From contig JABLYA010000001.1 of the NCBI GenBank assembly GCA_013177855.1, positions 2,374,983 through 2,438,982 on the forward strand: 64,000 nt of DNA, written 5' to 3'. The notes under the pieces were generated by a model. The model was not told where the DNA came from and did no database searches. It worked only from the letters and a program-made list of their open reading frames with translations. Positions 33,710-41,756 of this stretch are shown one piece after another. This DNA comes from Ignavibacteria bacterium. GTDB taxonomy: Bacteria; Bacteroidota; Ignavibacteria; Ch128b. Position 1 is the stretch's first letter, and the number at the start of each line of letters is the position of its first letter. Both the position numbers and the translations under genes were made by a program.

Positions 33710-34780
33710 ATGAATCCATTAGGCACACAACACATCGCAGAGTTTATTGAGTGCAATAAGACTTTCTTAAACGACCCTCAGAAGTTAGAGCAAATTATTC
33801 GAAATGCAATTGAATATTCGGGACTGCATTTTGAGAAAATCATTACTCATAAATTTAATCCAGTGGGTGTAACTCTTCTTGCAATTATCTCTGAAAGTCA
33901 CATTGGTTTGCATACTTACCCCGAAGCAGGTCATCTTTCGCTTGATGTTTTTACCTGTTCCCATCCGAGCAAACAAATTAAATTGATTGAATATCTACAA
34001 AAAGCTCTAAAACCTACTTCAGTTAAAATTGCAGAAATTACAAGAGGCAACCCAATTGAATTCAAACAGGATGATTGGTTAACGTCCAGGTCAGAATATG
34101 GTTTTGAGGTTAAATATCATATTCAGAAAATTCTTTATTCTAATAAATCTTCCTATCAATTTATTGATGTTATTGAAAATGAACATTTCGGGCGAATGCT
34201 TTTTTTGGATAAAGATTTACAAATTTCTGAGGTGGACTCTGAACATTATAGTCATGCAATGATTGATCCTGTACTTCAAAAAAAGAAAAAGCTAAAAAAT
34301 GTTTTGATACTTGGTGGTGGTGATGGTGGACTTTTGAATTTTCTATTAAAACACAATCCTGAAAAAGTTACACTCGTCGAAATTGATGAAGAAGTAATTA
34401 AAGTTTCGAAAAAATATTTAAAGAAAATTTGTGGTAATTCCTTTAATGATAAGAGAGTAAATTTACTTATTCAGGATGCACTGCAATATCTTCAATCAAC
34501 AAGAGATAAGTACGATGTTTTACTTTATGATTTAACTATGCATCCTGAATCATTTATTAAAGTTGAACGTGAAAAGTTTTTAAATGATGTTTTCTACCAC
34601 ATCTCAAGGATACTTAACCCCAAAGGTATAGCGACATTCCAGGTTGGTTCTGAATATGACAAATTAACACTCCGACTTGTACAAAAACTATTAAAGAAGC
34701 ATTTCAAACAAGTAAATTACTCCCTCCATTTTTTAAGAAGTTATTGTGAACGCTGGGTTTTTGCTGATGTATTAAAGTAG
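33710..34780 (+). CDS. S-adenosylmethionine decarboxylase-spermidine synthase fusion
   Basis: A 356-residue fusion. Residues 1-125 are a prokaryotic SpeD: the pyruvoyl-forming cleavage site is Glu62-Ser63 in SESHIGLHTYPE, with His68 and Cys83 (DVFTC) at the same numbers as in the Thermotoga enzyme. Residues 130-356 are an aminopropyltransferase with LGGGDGGL for decarboxylated SAM and VEIDEEV for its ribose. Together they would make decarboxylated SAM and pass its aminopropyl group to a diamine. The usual catalytic DxTDP motif reads DLTMHP: the first Asp is kept and the second, which contacts the amine, is lost. The gatekeeping YHE..H.PL segment is also altered. The amine accepted is therefore uncertain. 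No Shine-Dalgarno site is visible. Confidence 0.88.
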   Translation: MNPLGTQHIAEFIECNKTFLNDPQKLEQIIRNAIEYSGLHFEKIITHKFNPVGVTLLAIISESHIGLHTYPEAGHLSLDVFTCSHPSKQIKLIEYLQKALKPTSVKIAEITRGNPIEFKQDDWLTSRSEYGFEVKYHIQKILYSNKSSYQFIDVIENEHFGRMLFLDKDLQISEVDSEHYSHAMIDPVLQKKKKLKNVLILGGGDGGLLNFLLKHNPEKVTLVEIDEEVIKVSKKYLKKICGNSFNDKRVNLLIQDALQYLQSTRDKYDVLLYDLTMHPESFIKVEREKFLNDVFYHISRILNPKGIATFQVGSEYDKLTLRLVQKLLKKHFKQVNYSLHFLRSYCERWVFADVLK

Positions 34781-34817
34781 AGGGTTTCATCTTTTTTAAT
34801 GGCCAAATCAATTTTCG

Positions 34818-34825
34818 TAAATTTG
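34818..34825 (+). promoter_or_regulatory. -7 box TAAATTTG before the transsulfuration genes
   Basis: Perfect TAnnTTTG match 50 bases before the ATG at 34876. The -33 position holds a T run rather than TTTG. The predicted start lies at the front edge of an inverted repeat (34832-34849). Confidence 0.4.
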
Positions 34826-34831
34826 TTTTGC

Positions 34832-34849
34832 AATGAATTCAAATTCATT
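34832..34849. promoter_or_regulatory. Inverted repeat in the leader of the transsulfuration genes, possible operator
   Basis: AATGAATT (34832-34839), CA, AATTCATT (34842-34849): a perfect 8-bp inverted repeat with a two-base spacer, lying right after the predicted transcription start. Position and symmetry suggest a dimeric regulator site, but no regulator gene is nearby. Confidence 0.35.
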
Positions 34850-34875
34850 TAATCATAAAAAATTCGAGTAGAGTT

Positions 34876-36009
34876 ATGGGCTTTTCAACCGACGCAATTC
34901 ATGGTGGACAAAAACCTGATCCTTCAACCAACGCTGTAATTCCACCAATTCACCTTACCACAACTTTTTATCAAGAGGAAATTGGTAAACACAAAGGTTA
35001 TGTTTATTCAAGATCAGGGAATCCAACTCGAGATGTACTTCAAAAAAATATTGCAACTCTTGAAAAAGGCAAATATGCACTCGCTTTCTCAAGTGGATTA
35101 GCAGCAATTCACGCAATGTCAAATCTTTTAAAGAATGGTGATCACGCCATCGTTTCTAACGACGTTTACGGTGGAACATATCGTTTATTTGAGAGAGTTC
35201 TAACAAATTTCGGAATTACTTTCACTTTCGTTGATACGACAAAAGTTGAAAATGTTGAAAAAGCAATTCAACCAAATACTAAACTTGTTCACATCGAAAC
35301 CCCAACAAACCCACTTCTGGCAATAAGCGATATTGCAGAGATTTCAAATCTTTGTAAATCTAAAAATTTGATTCTGAGCGTCGACAACACTTTTATGAGT
35401 CCTTATTTCCAAAATCCTCTTGAGCTGGGGGCAGATATTGTAGTTCATAGTGCGACAAAATATTTAGGCGGTCATAGTGATTTGCTTGGAGGAATTTTAA
35501 TACTTAATTCTGATGAACTTTACGAGAAATTAAAATTTATTCAAAATGCAATCGGGGCTGTACTTTCACCTTTTGACAGCTGGCTTCTTTTAAGATCTGT
35601 TAAAACTTTGGCAGTAAGAATGGAACGACATAACCAGAATGCAATTAAGATTGCCGAGTTTTTGAATTCACATCCAAAAGTTAGAAAAGTTTTTTATCCA
35701 GGTCTACAATCTCATCCTCAGCACTTAATCGCAAAAAAACAGATGCGTGGATTTGGTGGAATGGTTTCATTTGAAGTAGATGATTTTGAAACTGCTAAAA
35801 ATATTATTTATAAATTTCAAGTCTTCACACTCGCTGAAAGTCTAGGCGGTGTTGAAAGCCTTGTCTGCCATCCCGCGACTATGACTCACGCTTCGATACC
35901 AAAAGAAATCAGAGAAAAAAATGGTCTTACCGATGGTTTAATCAGATTATCTGTTGGAATTGAAGATATTGAAGACCTGCTAAATGATCTTGAACAAGCA
36001 TTAAAATAG
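34876..36009 (+). CDS. Cystathionine gamma-synthase/lyase-type PLP enzyme
   Basis: A 377-residue enzyme of the Cys/Met-metabolism PLP family (fold type I), normal length. Recognisable parts: the N-terminus STDAIHGGQ.PD, YSRSGNPTRD (phosphate and substrate tyrosine/arginine region), FSSGLAAIHA, SVDNTF, and HSATKYLGGHSD with the Schiff-base lysine. The late SLGGVESLVCHPATMTHASIP is typical of cystathionine gamma-synthase, cystathionine gamma-lyase and cystathionine beta-lyase alike, so the reaction is not resolved from sequence. The start ATG has a weak GTAGAG upstream. The next gene encodes a second, diverged member, so the pair may catalyse consecutive steps between cysteine, homocysteine and methionine. 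Confidence 0.88.
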   Translation: MGFSTDAIHGGQKPDPSTNAVIPPIHLTTTFYQEEIGKHKGYVYSRSGNPTRDVLQKNIATLEKGKYALAFSSGLAAIHAMSNLLKNGDHAIVSNDVYGGTYRLFERVLTNFGITFTFVDTTKVENVEKAIQPNTKLVHIETPTNPLLAISDIAEISNLCKSKNLILSVDNTFMSPYFQNPLELGADIVVHSATKYLGGHSDLLGGILILNSDELYEKLKFIQNAIGAVLSPFDSWLLLRSVKTLAVRMERHNQNAIKIAEFLNSHPKVRKVFYPGLQSHPQHLIAKKQMRGFGGMVSFEVDDFETAKNIIYKFQVFTLAESLGGVESLVCHPATMTHASIPKEIREKNGLTDGLIRLSVGIEDIEDLLNDLEQALK

Positions 36010-36019
36010 AGAGGTTATT

Positions 36020-37312
36020 ATGAATTCAAATGATAAATATTCAAAAGAGACTCATCTAATTTATGGGAAAGCTTTCACTACAAAGTGGGATTATAATCAT
36101 CATGTAGTTCCACCTGTTTCGTCATCAACTACATTCCGACTTGACTCAGTCGAGAGAGGGGCGCTTGGATTTTCAGAGTTCGGACATTTTTCAGAATTGC
36201 CTGACACCGAACCGCCAATTTACATTTACGATCGACTTGGTGAGCCAAATAAAGAAATTTTGGAAGAGAATCTTGCTGCTGCTGAATCAGGAGAAACAGC
36301 TGTCACATTTGCAAGTGGTATGGGTGCTATTTCTGGTGTTCTTGGAATTCTTACAAAATCGGGTGATGAAATCGTTGCTCATAAAACTCTTTATGGTTGT
36401 ACTTTCTCTTTGTTAAATAACTGGTATCCAAGATATAATATCAAAACAATAAAAGTTGATTTAACCAATCCAGAAAATCTTGATGCTGCAATCTCTGAGA
36501 AAACTAAAGTTGTTTATTTTGAAACTCCTGCAAATCCAAATCTTGAATTAATTGACATCGAAGCTATTGTAAAAAAAGTAGCTGAATACAATAAAAATCG
36601 TTCTGAAGAAAATCAGATTAAAATTGTTGTTGATAATACTTTTGCAACTCCTTATTGTCAGAGACCCATCGAATGGGGAGTAGATTTTGTCGTTCATTCA
36701 TTAACAAAAAATATTGGTGGATTTGGAACTGATATTGGTGGAGTTGTAATAGGTAAAAAGAAATATCGAGACATTTTAATGTTGTATCGAAAAGATTTTG
36801 GTGGTGTTCTTTCTTCAAAAAGTGCCTGGCCAATTATGGTTTATGGTTTACCATCTCTCGCTATTCGAATGAAAGTAGAAATAGCAAATGCGATGAAAGT
36901 CGCAGAATTTTTAGCTCAACATCCTAAGGTTGATTTTGTCAATTATCCTGGACTTCCTTCTTTCAAATTTTATGAACTTGCCCGAAAACAAATGATAGAT
37001 TTTCATGGAAATTTTGCTCCTGGTAATATGATTTATTTTGCTTTGAAAGGAAATACTCCAGAAGAAGGACGAGAAAAAGGTAGAGCTATGATGAATTACA
37101 TTGCTCAAAATGCTTATACTCTTACACTTGCTGTTAGTCTGGGACACGTTCGAACGTTAATTGAACATCCCGGTTCGATGACTCACTCTATGATTCCAGC
37201 TGAAGAACAAATAAAAGAAGGAATTGATCCTGCTGGAATTCGAATGTCAATTGGACTTGAAAATGCTGATGATATCATTAAAGATCTGGAGGATGCATTA
37301 AATCAGATTTGA
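36020..37312 (+). CDS. Second transsulfuration-family PLP enzyme (cystathionine gamma-synthase-like, long form)
   Basis: A 430-residue member of the same PLP family, longer than usual and diverged from its neighbour. It has FASGMGAISGVLG, VVDNTFATPYCQ, HSLTKNIGGFGTDIGG with the PLP lysine, and SLGHVRTLIEHPGSMTHSMIP. An N-terminal extension (PPVSSSTTFRLDSVERGA) and a longer insert around residues 180-200 separate it from classic CGS. The best general label is a cystathionine gamma-synthase or methionine gamma-lyase-like enzyme; specificity is unknown. GAGAGG precedes the ATG, and it lies ten bases after the first PLP gene, so the two are one operon. Its stop overlaps the next start (TGATG). 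Confidence 0.85.
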   Translation: MNSNDKYSKETHLIYGKAFTTKWDYNHHVVPPVSSSTTFRLDSVERGALGFSEFGHFSELPDTEPPIYIYDRLGEPNKEILEENLAAAESGETAVTFASGMGAISGVLGILTKSGDEIVAHKTLYGCTFSLLNNWYPRYNIKTIKVDLTNPENLDAAISEKTKVVYFETPANPNLELIDIEAIVKKVAEYNKNRSEENQIKIVVDNTFATPYCQRPIEWGVDFVVHSLTKNIGGFGTDIGGVVIGKKKYRDILMLYRKDFGGVLSSKSAWPIMVYGLPSLAIRMKVEIANAMKVAEFLAQHPKVDFVNYPGLPSFKFYELARKQMIDFHGNFAPGNMIYFALKGNTPEEGREKGRAMMNYIAQNAYTLTLAVSLGHVRTLIEHPGSMTHSMIPAEEQIKEGIDPAGIRMSIGLENADDIIKDLEDALNQI

Positions 37313-38043
37313 TGAAACCGTTAATTATTAAGAGTTATTTGCTTGGTCAGTTTAAGAATGTCGTTCACGGAATCAGCACTCGAATTGGTTCTGTGAACGA
37401 CTTTAATTTTAATCTTGGAAATTTTTCCAATTCAAGCGAAAAGCAGATTCAAAAAAATCGAGATAATTTTTTTAAAGCACTAAGAATTGATAAAAATAGA
37501 GTTGTCTTTCAGCAACAGGTTCATTCCGATAAATTTTCATTCGTGACGGAACCGGGCTTGATAAAAGAAAATGATGCATTGGTAACAAATCAAAAAAATT
37601 TATTTCTTATAGTGACCATTGCCGATTGTATCCCAATTCTCTTCTATGATGATCAAAATAAAATCGCTGGGGTTGTTCATTCTGGTTGGCGAGGAACTCA
37701 ATCTCAAATCCTTTTAAAAACAATTGAGTTTTGTAAAAACGAATTTAACTTAAGTTTAAAGCACACTTATTTTTACTTTGGTCCTTCAATTTGCAAAGAT
37801 TGTTTCGAGGTTGATGAGGATGTTGCAGTGAAATTCGATCAGCAATTTGTAAGCAAAAAAGGAAACAAGTTTTTAGTAAATCTGCCAGAAATCAATCTTA
37901 AATATTTGCTCGATTCTGGTTTCAAAAAGGAAAACATACATATTTCTAAACTCTGTACATTTGAAATGACAAATTTATTTCATTCTTATAGGCGGGATAA
38001 AGAAAATTCTGGAAGGATGCTTGGAGTAATTGGTATGGTTTAA
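37312..38043 (+). CDS. pgeF: Peptidoglycan editing factor / laccase-domain protein (YfiH family)
   Basis: A 243-residue protein of the YfiH/PgeF laccase-domain family, normal length. The three metal-type ligands are in place: His in FQQQVHSDKF, Cys in ADCIPILFYD and His in VHSGWRGT. Supporting motifs are FGPSICKDCFEV and HSYRRDKENSGRMLG near the C-terminus. Members were first called polyphenol oxidases, then shown in E. coli to remove mis-incorporated serine from peptidoglycan precursors; related proteins act on purine nucleosides. The ATG at 37312 overlaps the previous stop by one base (TGATG); the TTG codon before it is ignored. It is probably translated by coupling. Confidence 0.9.
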   Translation: MKPLIIKSYLLGQFKNVVHGISTRIGSVNDFNFNLGNFSNSSEKQIQKNRDNFFKALRIDKNRVVFQQQVHSDKFSFVTEPGLIKENDALVTNQKNLFLIVTIADCIPILFYDDQNKIAGVVHSGWRGTQSQILLKTIEFCKNEFNLSLKHTYFYFGPSICKDCFEVDEDVAVKFDQQFVSKKGNKFLVNLPEINLKYLLDSGFKKENIHISKLCTFEMTNLFHSYRRDKENSGRMLGVIGMV

Positions 38044-38044
38044 A

Positions 38045-38962
38045 ATGAGCGAGAAAAAAATTTTTATTCCATTAATGTATTTTCTTATTTGTTTTTTCTG
38101 GGGCTCAAGCTGGTATGTGATAAAATTGAGTCTTGAGTACGTTACACCTTTCATTAATCTCGGATCAAGATTTTTAATATCGGCAGTTGCAATTTTAATC
38201 GTGATGAAATATACAAATACTAAACTGGATTTATCTGCCGAGTCAATCAAACTTTACTTAATACTTGGATTTTTCTCTTATAGTATTCCATTTTCACTTG
38301 TCTATTGGGCTGAACAAACAATTCCATCATCACTTGCTTCTATTCTTTTTGCGATGAATCCATTTTTTGTCGCAATTCTCTCTAGCATCTTCATCAAGGA
38401 AGAATCGTTAAGCTTAACAAGAATTGTGGGAATTATTTTATCATTTACAGGGATTGTATTTATCTTCAAAGATGGATTGAAAATTGAACTTTCCCATTAT
38501 TTGCCTGGAATGATCGCTGTAATTTTTAGTGCTTTGATGCAAGCAAGCATTGCGGTAACTATTAAGAAAAAAGGTGGTCACTTAAGTCCACTAAGTATGA
38601 ACTTTATCCCAACTTTAATCGCGGGGATTTTTCTTGTCTTCATTGGTTTGGCGTCTGAAAATCTGAAATCTAATCATTTTAATATCGATGCAATTTTAAT
38701 GATCATATATCTGGCGGTTTTTGTGACAGTCTTTAATTTCACAGCTTACTACTCGTTGCTTAAAAAGATGAGTGTTGTAATTCTATCTCTTACCTCTTTT
38801 ATCACGCCGTTAATTGCGACCTTTATTGGAGTTTTTATTGGTGGTGAGAGATTATCAAAAAATATTTCCACTGGAGCTTTCTTTGTTCTCACAGGAATTT
38901 TAATCGCAAATTGGGAAGGAATTAAAAAGTTTTATCATCAAAAGAAGGTTAAAAGCTTATGA
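38045..38962 (+). CDS. EamA-family (DMT superfamily) transporter
   Basis: A 305-residue protein with about ten membrane helices in two EamA repeats. The N-terminal LICFFWGSSWYVIKLSLEYV and the mid-repeat IPSSLASILFAMNPFFVAIL are typical of drug/metabolite exporters. The second repeat runs from about residue 150 (LPGMIAVIFSALMQASIAV) to the end. The ATG at 38045 starts one base after the pgeF stop; the TTG at 38030 would add five residues inside pgeF and is no better placed relative to GGAG at 38023. The transported compound cannot be predicted. The gene overlaps folB by four bases (ATGA). Confidence 0.86.
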   Translation: MSEKKIFIPLMYFLICFFWGSSWYVIKLSLEYVTPFINLGSRFLISAVAILIVMKYTNTKLDLSAESIKLYLILGFFSYSIPFSLVYWAEQTIPSSLASILFAMNPFFVAILSSIFIKEESLSLTRIVGIILSFTGIVFIFKDGLKIELSHYLPGMIAVIFSALMQASIAVTIKKKGGHLSPLSMNFIPTLIAGIFLVFIGLASENLKSNHFNIDAILMIIYLAVFVTVFNFTAYYSLLKKMSVVILSLTSFITPLIATFIGVFIGGERLSKNISTGAFFVLTGILIANWEGIKKFYHQKKVKSL

Positions 38963-39321
38963 AAGGTACATTGAAAATTCAGAACGCAGTTTTTTATGCT
39001 TATCATGGTGTAATGACTGAAGAACAAAATCTAGGTAGAAAATTTGAAGTTGATGTTGAACTAAAATATGATTTCTCTAAAGCAGCAGAAACGGATAAAC
39101 TCGAATATGCTGTAAATTATGAAAAAGTCTATCAAGCATTAAGAGAAATCCTGACTGAAAATAAATTTTATCTGGTGGAAAAACTTGCAGTGATTATCGG
39201 TAAAAGAATACTTGATAAATTTATAAATGTAGAAGAAGTTAAAGTCAGTGTTAGAAAACTGCATCCGCCGATTGGTGGATTAATTGATTATGTTGAAGCC
39301 TCAATCGAGTTGAAAAGATGA
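38959..39321 (+). CDS. folB: Dihydroneopterin aldolase
   Basis: A 120-residue protein of normal family length that cleaves 7,8-dihydroneopterin to 6-hydroxymethyl-dihydropterin in folate synthesis. The signatures are IQNAVFYAYHGVMTEEQ near the N-terminus, the substrate-binding Glu in EQNLGRKFEVDVEL, the NYEKVYQ strand, FYLVEKLA with the anchoring Glu, and the catalytic Lys region VSVRKLHPPIGG. It overlaps the transporter upstream and folK downstream by four bases each, so the pathway order FolB then FolK matches gene order. Confidence 0.94.
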   Translation: MKGTLKIQNAVFYAYHGVMTEEQNLGRKFEVDVELKYDFSKAAETDKLEYAVNYEKVYQALREILTENKFYLVEKLAVIIGKRILDKFINVEEVKVSVRKLHPPIGGLIDYVEASIELKR

Positions 39322-39803
39322 GCATTGTTTTCCTTTCGCTTGGTTCAAATAAAGGGAACAGATTTCTAAATTTGATTGCCTCACTAATAAAAATTAGTCA
39401 GTTATCAAATACGAGGATTGAAAAAATTTCTTCGATATATGAAACAGAACCTTATAAAATTAAAGATCAGCAGAATTTCTTAAATCTTGTAATTTCCTTG
39501 ACTACTACATTCGATCCGACTGACCTGCACAGAAATCTTTTAATGATTGAAAAAGAAGTTGGGAGGAAAACGAAAGGAGATTTTGGACCTCGCGAGATTG
39601 ATATCGATATTTTGTTCTATGATGATTTAACAATTGATTTTCCAGAATTAAAAATTCCTCATTATGATTTGCACAATCGTAAATTTGTCCTAATTCCATT
39701 TGTTGAAATAGAACCCGATTTTATTCATCCTGTTTTCAAAAAAAATATAAAAGAACTACTTTCGCAATTAAATGTCAATCTAAAAGTAACCAAATTGACT
39801 TGA
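39318..39803 (+). CDS. folK: 2-amino-4-hydroxy-6-hydroxymethyldihydropteridine diphosphokinase
   Basis: A 161-residue HPPK of normal size. It transfers pyrophosphate from ATP to 6-hydroxymethyl-dihydropterin. Diagnostic parts are FLSLGSNKGNR at the N-terminus, SSIYETEPY, the FLNLVI strand, and GPREIDIDILFYDD, which carries the Mg-binding Asp pair. The C-terminal PHYDLHNRKFVLIPFVEI is also typical. It is translationally coupled to folB through ATGA. No folP or folE is in the window. Confidence 0.95.
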   Translation: MSIVFLSLGSNKGNRFLNLIASLIKISQLSNTRIEKISSIYETEPYKIKDQQNFLNLVISLTTTFDPTDLHRNLLMIEKEVGRKTKGDFGPREIDIDILFYDDLTIDFPELKIPHYDLHNRKFVLIPFVEIEPDFIHPVFKKNIKELLSQLNVNLKVTKLT

Positions 39804-39806
39804 AAT

Positions 39807-40475
39807 ATGACAGAAAAAAATAAAAGAAAAGAATTACAATATATCGCTATAGAAGGCGTAATTGGAGCTGGAAAAACTACTCTTGCAACCTTACTCTCTG
39901 AGAGACTAAACGCCGATCTTGTTCTGGAACAGTTCGAAATTAATCCATTCCTTGAAAAATTTTATAAAGATAGAAGAAGATATGCATTCCAGACTCAAAT
40001 CTTTTTTCTTGTCAATCGTTACATTCAACAGCAAAATCTTCTTCAGGCGAATTTGTTTAAGCAATATCTTGTTAGTGATTATATTTTTGAGAAGGATAGA
40101 ATTTTTGCTTCGATTAATCTTGAGGGCGACGAACTAAAGCTATATGAGACGCTTGCCTCACAGCTCGAGAAAAATATTCTCAAACCCGATCTGGTAATTT
40201 ATCTTCAATCTTCAGTTGATAGATTAATGGAAAATATTAGAAAACGAGATCGAACCTTCGAAAGAAATATTCAAAGGTCATACATTGAGCAATTAAACGA
40301 AGCATACAATCACTTCTTTTTCGCTTATAAATCGACACCTTTACTTATAGTTAATACAAATGAAATTGATTTCATTAATAATAAAGAAGATCTGGAAAAC
40401 TTAATACAACTTATATTCAGAGAAGACAGAGCATATATTGAATATTATTCTCCAAAACCGAAAGGGTTATTATAA
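39807..40475 (+). CDS. Deoxynucleoside kinase
   Basis: A 222-residue kinase of the dCK/dGK/TK2 family that phosphorylates deoxynucleosides for salvage. The P-loop is GVIGAGKTT, the catalytic Glu lies in LEQFEINPFLEKFY, the substrate-binding Arg region is FQTQIFFLVNRY, and the DRx-type motif appears as VSDYIFEKDRIFA. The LID region is KRDRTFERN. Such proteins are common in Bacteroidota and often labelled deoxyguanosine or deoxyadenosine kinase; base preference cannot be fixed here. It starts three bases after folK and its stop overlaps the start of a tiny membrane protein (TAATG). Confidence 0.9.
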   Translation: MTEKNKRKELQYIAIEGVIGAGKTTLATLLSERLNADLVLEQFEINPFLEKFYKDRRRYAFQTQIFFLVNRYIQQQNLLQANLFKQYLVSDYIFEKDRIFASINLEGDELKLYETLASQLEKNILKPDLVIYLQSSVDRLMENIRKRDRTFERNIQRSYIEQLNEAYNHFFFAYKSTPLLIVNTNEIDFINNKEDLENLIQLIFREDRAYIEYYSPKPKGLL

Positions 40476-40648
40476 TGTTTAGACTGATTTTCTTTTTATT
40501 TTTAATGTATCTTGTTTATAAAGCTTTAAGATTTTTTTATCGTATATTTATCGGCATTAATAATTCACAAAATATTAGCAGAGAAAAAAGAGAAGTAATT
40601 GATATTGATTATGAAGAAGTAAAAGAAGACAAAAAATCTTCTGAATAA
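40475..40648 (+). CDS. Small membrane protein (57 residues), DUF4834-like
   Basis: A short gene starting at the ATG that overlaps the kinase stop (TAATG) and ending with TAA at 40646-40648. The product has one N-terminal membrane helix (FRLIFFLFLMYLVYKALRFF) and a charged tail ending in DIDYEEVKEDKK. The layout, a helix plus a tail with a D/E-Y-E-E-V motif, resembles the small Bacteroidota family DUF4834. That family has no known function and the match is from memory. Coding potential is supported by the overlap with the preceding gene and by the clean amphipathic composition. The next gene begins seven bases later. Confidence 0.6.
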   Translation: MFRLIFFLFLMYLVYKALRFFYRIFIGINNSQNISREKREVIDIDYEEVKEDKKSSE

Positions 40649-40655
40649 TCTTTGA

Positions 40656-41756
40656 ATGAAGAGATTAATCATTCACCTATTAAAAGCTTTTCTGAAATCC
40701 AAGAATAAAAATCTTCCAGCTCCTTCTGAATTAATAGAAAGACTCGGAAATAAACCAAGAATTCTGGTTGTCAGGCAGCATAATCAACTTGGTGATATGC
40801 TGCTTTCAAACTCGCTTTTTCGTGCGATGAAAGAGAATTTGCCAGAATCGTTTATTTGTGTCGTTGCAAGTAAAGAGAATTATGATGCAATTATTTCAAA
40901 TAAATTTATTGATTGTGTGGTTCTTTTTGACAAACAAAAATTATGGAATCCCATCAGATTAATAAAATTTTTTCATGATCTTAAAAATTTCAAATTTGAT
41001 CTTGCGATTGTACCTGTTACAGTTTCGATTTCTTTTACAAGTTGTTTGATTGCTCGTTTATCTAAAGCAAAATTTACTGTCGGTCCAAAGTCTTTAGATG
41101 GAAGAACGAACAAATACTCTTTCATGTTTGATTATGCGATAGATGTTGGTTCGGACGAAAATGACAACAGACATATTTCAGAAAAAATTCAGGATATAAT
41201 AAAACCTTTTGGAATTTATACTAATGACCTGTCTGAACATATTTTAATCACAGATGAAACAAGGAAATTTGCGCAGGATTTTTTTTCAATAGTGAAAGAG
41301 AAGAAAGTTGGTCTTCACATTGGTGCAGGCAAGATTCCAAATCGATGGAGTGTTTTCAAGTTCGCCGAAGTAATTAATTATCTTTATACTGAATATGACG
41401 CATTCGTTTTTTTGACCATCGGAAAATGGGATGAAGATTTATTAAAACAAATTCTACCATTATTAAAGAAGGAACCAGTGGTTCTTAAAAATTTTCCTAT
41501 TCCAAAATTAGCTGCAATTATAGATGAAGCGGATCTTTTCATCTCTAATGATACTGGTATAATGCATGTTGCAGGTTCGACAAAAACTCCATTGATCGCT
41601 TTATTTGGTCCAACAAATCCTGAACAATGGGCTCCAGTTGGTTTTAATAAGTTTTATATAAGAAAAAGTACCAACATTGACGATATAGATATCGAAGATG
41701 TTATCACATTAATTGACAAGATTTTTTCTAACCAAACAATAAATGAAGGAAAATGA
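40656..41756 (+). CDS. Glycosyltransferase family 9 (heptosyltransferase-like)
   Basis: A 366-residue GT9 protein. The N-terminal Rossmann-like domain begins ILVVRQHNQLGDMLLSNSLF, the usual GT9 opening. The C-terminal donor-binding domain has GLHIGAGKIPNRWS and the signature ISNDTGIMHVAGSTKTPLIALFG with FGPTNPEQWAP. Family members add ADP-heptose to lipopolysaccharide core; the acceptor here is not predictable. No strong ribosome-binding site precedes the ATG. It overlaps the Ppx/GppA gene by four bases (ATGA). It is the only clear lipopolysaccharide-type glycosyltransferase in the window. Confidence 0.88.
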   Translation: MKRLIIHLLKAFLKSKNKNLPAPSELIERLGNKPRILVVRQHNQLGDMLLSNSLFRAMKENLPESFICVVASKENYDAIISNKFIDCVVLFDKQKLWNPIRLIKFFHDLKNFKFDLAIVPVTVSISFTSCLIARLSKAKFTVGPKSLDGRTNKYSFMFDYAIDVGSDENDNRHISEKIQDIIKPFGIYTNDLSEHILITDETRKFAQDFFSIVKEKKVGLHIGAGKIPNRWSVFKFAEVINYLYTEYDAFVFLTIGKWDEDLLKQILPLLKKEPVVLKNFPIPKLAAIIDEADLFISNDTGIMHVAGSTKTPLIALFGPTNPEQWAPVGFNKFYIRKSTNIDDIDIEDVITLIDKIFSNQTINEGK

